DNA of 60,049 bases from Candidatus Campbellbacteria bacterium (GTDB taxonomy: Bacteria; Patescibacteriota; Minisyncoccia; Phycocordibacterales; JABAAK01). This document shows positions 55,156-60,049 of the stretch, piece after piece. The stretch lies in assembly GCA_028817035.1 (NCBI GenBank), contig JAPPQH010000017.1, forward strand, positions 1 to 60,049, written 5' to 3'. The notes under the pieces were generated by a model. That model had not been told where the DNA came from and did no database searches. It saw only the letters and a program-made list of their open reading frames with translations. Each line of letters opens with the position of its first letter. The stretch's first letter is position 1. A program made the translations under genes and the position numbers.

Positions 55156-57108
55156 ATGAAAGAGAATAAAGGCATAGACTTTTTGAGAAGCAACAACCCA
55201 AACATACATAAAACGATGGGAGGACCTGCGAGGAGGGAGGAGAAGATGGCAAAGAGGTGGATAGGAGAGGATGAAAAGATAGAAAAGCCAAAGGATGTGA
55301 TTGGGGTATTTCTAAGTCGCTACGCAGAAGTGTTGCAGAGGAAGGGTGAACGAGAGAGGAAAAAAGGAATAGAAGCAATATGGAGGATGGTGAAGAGGGA
55401 CAATATCATAAAGGAGGAGAATATATCCAGAGCATTTGGGAGTCACATAAATAGAAAAAGGGATAGGGGGGAAGATATAGCAGAGAGTGAGATTCCAAGA
55501 TTGAAGAAAGAATATGCAGAAAGGGTGATAGGAGACCAAGAGGATAGTCTCTACAATTGGATAGAGTATTTTGCATCACATGAGACAGACGCATATCCCC
55601 TTTGGTTTAAGTTCCTTGCCCTAAAGAATGTGTTGCGTGTGGGTGAATACAAAGTAAATGAGAAGCAATTCTACAAAAGAACAAAATACACAGCAAAACC
55701 ATTCCTAACATTAAACAAACAAGCCCTTGCGGGAATATATGAGCATTTCAATAAGATAGTGGAAGGTAAGGACATAGAAACAGAAGATGAGGAATTTAGA
55801 ACATACTTAGAGAACAAAAACTTTGTAAAGGCATACATCAGAAGGATGGAGATATTGAAAAGAAACAGAGGTGCTGAGCACCTTGAGGTGATTGATGGTA
55901 AGTGGAGAAGATTTACAAAAAAACAACAACAAGAAATGTTTGATTCACTTCAAGGACATCACACTGGCTGGTGTCTGGAAGATTCTAATGAACAGCGTCA
56001 TAGATATCTAAGAGATGGAGATGCCCTTATCTATTATTCCAATGATAAAAGAGGAGACCCTACTGTTCCAAGATTGACGATAGCATTTGATGGAGAAAGA
56101 ATAAAAGAAATATCTGGAATAGAAAAGGGGCAAACACTGGATGAATACATATTCCCCGTCCTCAAAGAGAAACTTGAGGAATACCCACAAGAAGCGGAGA
56201 GATACAACAAGGTAGCGGAGGACATGAAACGGATTACAGAGATCCACAACAGCCCACTATCAATATCAAAAGAAGACCTACGCTTTCTATATGAAATTGA
56301 TGGCAAGATACACAACTTTAGAGGAAATCCTGACCCAAGGGTAAAGGAAATACTGAGAGGAAGGGATAAAAGAGAAGATGTTGCATATATCTTTGGTGTT
56401 ACAAAGGATCAAATAAGCACTTCGAGAGAAGAAGCCCTATCTGGTAAATGCACGCATCACCTTGGGGATTTAACAATTGGAGATTTAGCAAAACTAAAAA
56501 GAAACGGCGGAACTAAATTTCCAATTATTGTTGGGGGTAGATACGCAATCTATCTTTCAATCACAAATATAAAAGACATTCCACCATTACCTGAGGGTGT
56601 GAACATACTTCATCTCAACAGTCTCACAAGTCCAGAAGGGTTGAATATACCTGAGGGTGTGAGGAGTCTTTCTCTTGACGGTCTCAAAACTGCAGAAGGG
56701 TTGAATATACCTGAGGGTGTGAGGAGTCTTTCTCTTGACGGTCTCAAAACTGCAGAAGGGTTGAAGATACCTGAGGGCGTGGGGGTACTTGATCTCAACG
56801 GTCTCACAACTGCAGAAGGGTTGAAGATACCTGAGGGTGTGAAGCATCTTTATCTCAACGGTCTCACAACTGCAGAAGGGTTGAAGATACCTGAGGGTGT
56901 GAAGCATCTTCATCTCAACAGTCTCACAAACCCAGAAGGGTTGAATATGCCTGAGAGGGTGGTGTGGCTTGAACTCAAGGGTCTCCCAAGTGCAGAAGAA
57001 TTTCCACCACCTCCTAATGATTTAGAAAGACTATTTGTTAGCCAACATATGAGTGATGAAGAATTTAATAAACTCAAAGAGCAATATCCTCATATTGAAA
57101 TTAAGTGA
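55156..57108 (+). CDS. LRR-family protein 5 with HHTGWC core
   Basis: 650 residues, same architecture as proteins 1 and 3. The N-terminus matches protein 1 (FLRSNNPNIHKTMGGPARRE) with an inserted MAKRWIGEDEKIEKPK segment. The core is identical to proteins 1 and 3 up to about residue 255, then diverges around the catalytic-looking block (QQQEMFDSLQGHHTGWCLED at about 258-275, followed by SNEQRHRYLRDGDAL). About seven 20-residue LRRs follow, two of them (56641-56760) identical at the DNA level. Tail: MSDEEFNKLKEQYPHIEIK. Confidence 0.85.
   Translation: MKENKGIDFLRSNNPNIHKTMGGPARREEKMAKRWIGEDEKIEKPKDVIGVFLSRYAEVLQRKGERERKKGIEAIWRMVKRDNIIKEENISRAFGSHINRKRDRGEDIAESEIPRLKKEYAERVIGDQEDSLYNWIEYFASHETDAYPLWFKFLALKNVLRVGEYKVNEKQFYKRTKYTAKPFLTLNKQALAGIYEHFNKIVEGKDIETEDEEFRTYLENKNFVKAYIRRMEILKRNRGAEHLEVIDGKWRRFTKKQQQEMFDSLQGHHTGWCLEDSNEQRHRYLRDGDALIYYSNDKRGDPTVPRLTIAFDGERIKEISGIEKGQTLDEYIFPVLKEKLEEYPQEAERYNKVAEDMKRITEIHNSPLSISKEDLRFLYEIDGKIHNFRGNPDPRVKEILRGRDKREDVAYIFGVTKDQISTSREEALSGKCTHHLGDLTIGDLAKLKRNGGTKFPIIVGGRYAIYLSITNIKDIPPLPEGVNILHLNSLTSPEGLNIPEGVRSLSLDGLKTAEGLNIPEGVRSLSLDGLKTAEGLKIPEGVGVLDLNGLTTAEGLKIPEGVKHLYLNGLTTAEGLKIPEGVKHLHLNSLTNPEGLNMPERVVWLELKGLPSAEEFPPPPNDLERLFVSQHMSDEEFNKLKEQYPHIEIK
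56581..57000 (+). repeat. Tandem 60-bp LRR units in LRR gene 5
   Basis: Seven consecutive 60-base units, each with GGTCTCA.AA..CAGAAGGG, TTGAAGATACCTGAGGG and TGTG-like segments. Units at 56641-56700 and 56701-56760 appear identical. Similar arrays are at about 44990-45470 and 48740-49200. Confidence 0.85.
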
Positions 57109-57136
57109 TGATAATCAGAAGAAAATAATAACCACC

Positions 57137-57193
57137 TACACAATCAACCCATATCTGTGCCACTTGCACTTGTGTGAGATATAATAAGAATAT
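57137..57193 (+). promoter_or_regulatory. LRR-type promoter cassette, copy 3, before an unrelated gene
   Basis: TACACAA ... TTGTGTG (57170-57176) with the same spacer sequence (two changes) as the LRR cassettes, and TATAAT at 57180-57185, then AAGAATAT and ATG. Confidence 0.7.
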
Positions 57194-58036
57194 ATGAACA
57201 AGCACGACAAGGGCAATATAATCAAAGTTGATGGTTCAATTGAAACATTTGACAAGAAAAAATTACAGGAATCAATCATCCGTTCTGGCGCAACGATGGA
57301 TGTCTCAAACAAAGCAGTAGAGCATATAGAAAAATATCTGAGGGGTAGCATAAGAACGGATGAGATATATCGCAGGGTGTTCTCTTTTCTTAAAACACAC
57401 AACAAAAAAAATGCCATGAGATATTCATTAAAAAGAGCACTGCTTCATTTTGGTCCGACAGGTTTTCCTTTTGAGCGTTTTGTTGCTGAGTTGTTCAATA
57501 TGCGTGGTTACAAAACTAAAGTGGGGGAAGTAATCTCTGGTCGCTGCGCATCACACGAAGTGGATGTATTTGCAACAAGCGGTTCAGAAAAAATAGCCAT
57601 TGAGGTTAAATTCCACAACAAACAAAGATACAAGACAGATATGAAAACAGCCCTTTATATAAAAGCCCGTTTTGATGACCTTCTTTCTCGGACACCTTCC
57701 TCTTTAATGATGGGAAAAATTACAAAAGGCTTGTTGGTAACAAACACACACTTCACTTCAACGACAATAAGATATGCAAAGTGTGTCGGCTTGGAAATAA
57801 TTGGTTGGGGGTATCCCAAAAGAAAGGGGAATTTGCAAAATTTAATTGAAGATGAAAAGATACACCCAATCACCTGTCTTACTTCACTTGATGAATCTGA
57901 TATGAGGCAACTTTTTGCCCATAATTTAGTGTTGTGTCGCGATGTTGTAAAAGAAGGCAATCACCTAAGACATCTCGGCATAGCGCCATCAAAGGTCGCG
58001 AAATTAGTTAATGAAAGCATTGAACTCTGTTCGTAA
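57194..58036 (+). CDS. ATP-cone domain protein with restriction-endonuclease-like domain
   Basis: 280 residues. Residues about 8-90 match the ATP-cone (NrdR/ribonucleotide reductase regulatory domain): IIKVDGSIETFDKKKLQESI, then IRTDEIYRRVFSFLK and a basic RYSLKRALLHFGPTG. Next comes an Mrr-like nuclease fold: FERFVAELFNMRGYKTKVGE, then HEVDVFA with D124 and IAIEVKFH with E137-x-K139, the PD-(D/E)XK catalytic pattern. The C-terminus looks helix-hairpin-like (HLRHLGIAPSKVAKLV). Such fusions suggest nucleotide-controlled DNA cleavage; substrate unknown. Controlled by the same cassette as LRR genes. Confidence 0.82.
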   Translation: MNKHDKGNIIKVDGSIETFDKKKLQESIIRSGATMDVSNKAVEHIEKYLRGSIRTDEIYRRVFSFLKTHNKKNAMRYSLKRALLHFGPTGFPFERFVAELFNMRGYKTKVGEVISGRCASHEVDVFATSGSEKIAIEVKFHNKQRYKTDMKTALYIKARFDDLLSRTPSSLMMGKITKGLLVTNTHFTSTTIRYAKCVGLEIIGWGYPKRKGNLQNLIEDEKIHPITCLTSLDESDMRQLFAHNLVLCRDVVKEGNHLRHLGIAPSKVAKLVNESIELCS

Positions 58037-58064
58037 TGTCTGCAGATGCTATACAATAATAACA

Positions 58065-59930
58065 ATGAAGGGAGTAGATGAAATAAGGCAATTATTTATA
58101 TCAAAAATGAAAGAGGGCGGTCATCACATACTGCCTTCTTCATCACTGGTTCCTGAAAACGACACAACCACTCTTTTTACTGGCTCAGGGATGCAGGCGT
58201 TGATATCTTATTTATCAGGAGAGAAACATCCTTGTGGCTCCCGACTTGCAAACTCTCAAAAATGTTTTCGTGCTGAAGATATTGAAGAAGTGGGGGACAA
58301 CAGACACACAACTTTTTTTGAGATGCTTGGTAACTGGTCTCTTGGCGACTATGGAAAAAAAGAGCAGATAACAAATCTTTTTAACTTTCTTACAGACAAG
58401 AAATCCGGTCTTGGGTTGAACCCCGAAAAACTTTTTATCACCGTCTTTATAGGCGATGAAAAAGCAGGAATACCGCGGGATGATGAAAGCGCAGGGATAT
58501 GGAAAGAACTTTTTGAAGGTGTTGGCGTTGAGGCAGGTGTTGTGGATATAGGTTCAGTCAAAGATGGTGACAAAAGAGGAATAAAAGATGGCGAGAGAAT
58601 TTTCTTTTATGATGCAGTAAAGAATTGGTGGAGTCGGGCAGGTAGCCCACAAAATATGCCCGATGGTGAAATAGGCGGAGCAGACACAGAAGTATTTTTT
58701 GACTTTGGCATAGATCAAAACAATGTAGAACCAAAACCCCACCCAAATTCCGAGTCAGGCAGGTTTGTTGAAATAGGCAATTCAGTTTTTATGGAATATA
58801 TCAAAAAAGATGGCTCATTTATCCCTCTGCCACAAAAAAATGTTGACTTCGGTGCCGGACTTGAACGCTTGAGTATTGCAACTATGAACAAACCAGATAT
58901 TTTTCTTTGTGACGCGCTTTCCCCTCTTGTGAAGACAATAGAAAAATGTTTGGGGGTTTCGTATGAAAATGAATCACACAAAAAAGGGATAAGGGTCATT
59001 GCTGACCACCTCCGTGCATTTGCTTTCATAGTTGCTGACGGGATTTTGCCCGACAAAGAAGAAAGAGGATACATAGCAAGACGACTTTTGAGAAGAGCAC
59101 TGCTCCACAAAATATTTCTTAATGAAAACAGCGAAACGACGCTACCCCTGTTTGACACCATAGCAGACACATACAAAACAACCTACCCCCACATTGCAGA
59201 GAAAACAGAAGAAATAAAAAAAGTGTTTGATGAGGAAGAAAAGAAATTTTCCTCCACCCTAAAAAAAGCAAAAAAACGATTTGATGATATTGTCGCCAAC
59301 GGCAAAGATCTTTCTGGAGAGGATGCTTTTGCCCTACAGAGTACATATGGTCTACCCCTTGAAATGATAAAAGTCCTTTCAAAAGAAAGCGGAGTGGATT
59401 TTAATGAGAGTGATTACCTGAAAGCGATGGAGCAACACAAAAGAAAATCAAGAGAAGAATCAGAGGGCAAGTTCAAGGGAGGACTTGCCGACACGAGTGA
59501 AATGTCTGTTAAATACCACACTGCCACACATCTTTTACACCAGGCACTTCGTGATGTTCTTGGCGACAGAGTAGAACAAAAGGGAAGTAACATAACAAAA
59601 GAGCGATTGAGATTTGATTTCTCACACCCACAAAAACTAACAGACGATGAAATAATCAAAATTGAAAATATAGTAAATGAAAAAATCAAAGAAGGTCTTG
59701 AAATTACCAAAATTGAAGTAACAAAAGAAGAAGCAAAGAAAATGGGCGCACTATGTTCTGCCGATGACAAATATGGCGATATGGTGACGGTGTATAGCAT
59801 AGGTGATTACAGCAAAGAATTTTGTGGTGGACCGCATGTCACAAACACTCGCGACCTTGGAACATTCAAAATAACAAAAGAAGAATCTGTAAGCAAAGGA
59901 GTAAGACGAATCAAAGCACAGCTTGGTTAG
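58065..59930 (+). CDS. alaS: Alanyl-tRNA synthetase without C-terminal domain
   Basis: Class II synthetase for tRNA-Ala. Start region LFISKMKEGGHHILPSSSLV, FTGSGMQALISYLSGEKHP and ALEDI-type RAEDIEEVGDNRHTTFFEML are typical. The editing site is intact: H485-T-A-T-H489 and C587-G-G-P-H591. The protein ends at 621 residues just after the editing domain, so the usual C-Ala (DHHA1-type) domain is missing; reduced AlaRS forms are known in CPR. TACAAT at 58052-58057 lies seven bases before the ATG; the longer in-frame start was rejected. Confidence 0.95.
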   Translation: MKGVDEIRQLFISKMKEGGHHILPSSSLVPENDTTTLFTGSGMQALISYLSGEKHPCGSRLANSQKCFRAEDIEEVGDNRHTTFFEMLGNWSLGDYGKKEQITNLFNFLTDKKSGLGLNPEKLFITVFIGDEKAGIPRDDESAGIWKELFEGVGVEAGVVDIGSVKDGDKRGIKDGERIFFYDAVKNWWSRAGSPQNMPDGEIGGADTEVFFDFGIDQNNVEPKPHPNSESGRFVEIGNSVFMEYIKKDGSFIPLPQKNVDFGAGLERLSIATMNKPDIFLCDALSPLVKTIEKCLGVSYENESHKKGIRVIADHLRAFAFIVADGILPDKEERGYIARRLLRRALLHKIFLNENSETTLPLFDTIADTYKTTYPHIAEKTEEIKKVFDEEEKKFSSTLKKAKKRFDDIVANGKDLSGEDAFALQSTYGLPLEMIKVLSKESGVDFNESDYLKAMEQHKRKSREESEGKFKGGLADTSEMSVKYHTATHLLHQALRDVLGDRVEQKGSNITKERLRFDFSHPQKLTDDEIIKIENIVNEKIKEGLEITKIEVTKEEAKKMGALCSADDKYGDMVTVYSIGDYSKEFCGGPHVTNTRDLGTFKITKEESVSKGVRRIKAQLG

Positions 59931-59964
59931 TTTTGAACTTTTATATGAGATATAATAAGAATAT

Positions 59965-60049
59965 ATGAAAGAGAATAAAGGCATAGATTTTTTGAGAAGC
60001 AACAACCCAAACATACATAAAACGATGGGAGGACCTGCGAGGAGGGAGA
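59965..60049 (+). CDS. LRR-family protein 6, 5' end only (cut by window)
   Basis: The first 28 codons read MKENKGIDFLRSNNPNIHKT then MGGPARRE, the same start as LRR protein 5 with only about two base changes in 85. TATAAT at 59951-59956 with the AAGAATAT spacer precedes it. The rest lies beyond the window. Confidence 0.85.
   Translation, partial: MKENKGIDFLRSNNPNIHKTMGGPARRE

Noticed and set aside
56581-57000. CRISPR-like regular repeats
   Set aside because: The 60-base period lies in frame inside a coding sequence and encodes leucine-rich repeats; there are no unique spacers.
43504-57108. Secreted effectors with signal peptides
   Set aside because: None of the LRR proteins has a hydrophobic N-terminal segment; export by a Sec route is not supported, although other routes cannot be excluded.
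43454-57960. Antisense frames inside LRR genes (for example 44367-44723 and 56034-56315 on the minus strand)
   Set aside because: They repeat only because the sense genes are duplicated; codon patterns and motifs support the plus strand.

Overview
The window looks like part of a Candidatus Patescibacteria (CPR, Parcubacteria-type) genome. The DNA is AT-rich and densely packed, TGA is used as a stop, and the core genes are compact: AlaRS lacks its C-terminal domain, RecO and MetRS are short, and SecD and SecF are separate. Several membrane or surface proteins belong to types common in CPR. Many genes have a -10 box 6-13 bases before the ATG and no Shine-Dalgarno, so leaderless transcription seems widespread. 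No integrase, transposase, phage gene or CRISPR array was found.

Layout. 1-4.9 kb: prepilin peptidase and four type IV pilin-like proteins, one with a large C-terminal domain that may be a beta-propeller. 4.9-18 kb: ligA, argS, ileS (with a histidine-phosphatase domain embedded in the synthetase), recO, a surface-anchored protein, an AI-2E-type permease, metG and tatD. 18-25.5 kb: rpsF-ssb-rpsR, gatC-gatA, an initiator-like tRNA-Met, an L10 leader with rplJ-rplL, a winged-helix protein and an MscS-related membrane protein. 25.5-31.4 kb: a tandem PH-like membrane protein, two candidate small RNAs, a 39-residue ORF, and a 23S-5S rRNA unit with no 16S in front. 31.4-43.4 kb: an unknown two-gene minus-strand operon, rodA, secD, secF, leuS and three small Fis-type regulators.

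43.5-60 kb: an expanded family of leucine-rich-repeat (LRR) proteins (five complete, one cut by the window edge, plus a decayed tail near 19.3 kb). They are interleaved with a fourth Fis-type regulator, a sigma-region-4/HARE-type regulator, mltG, mnmA, an ATP-cone/restriction-like protein and alaS. Three LRR genes share an almost identical 0.4-0.8 kb core, and most share a promoter/start block. The C-terminal repeats are 60-bp units of the 20-residue LPX type. This paralog family, the IleRS fusion and the Fis-type regulators with a conserved leader are the best candidates for undescribed biology.

Two expression styles can be seen. Housekeeping and LRR genes have a -10 box next to the ATG. A set of small, stand-alone, mostly minus-strand genes has full -35/-10 promoters, leaders, strong AGGAGGTG-type ribosome binding sites and hairpin terminators. 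All function calls come from reading motifs by eye; no database search was run.
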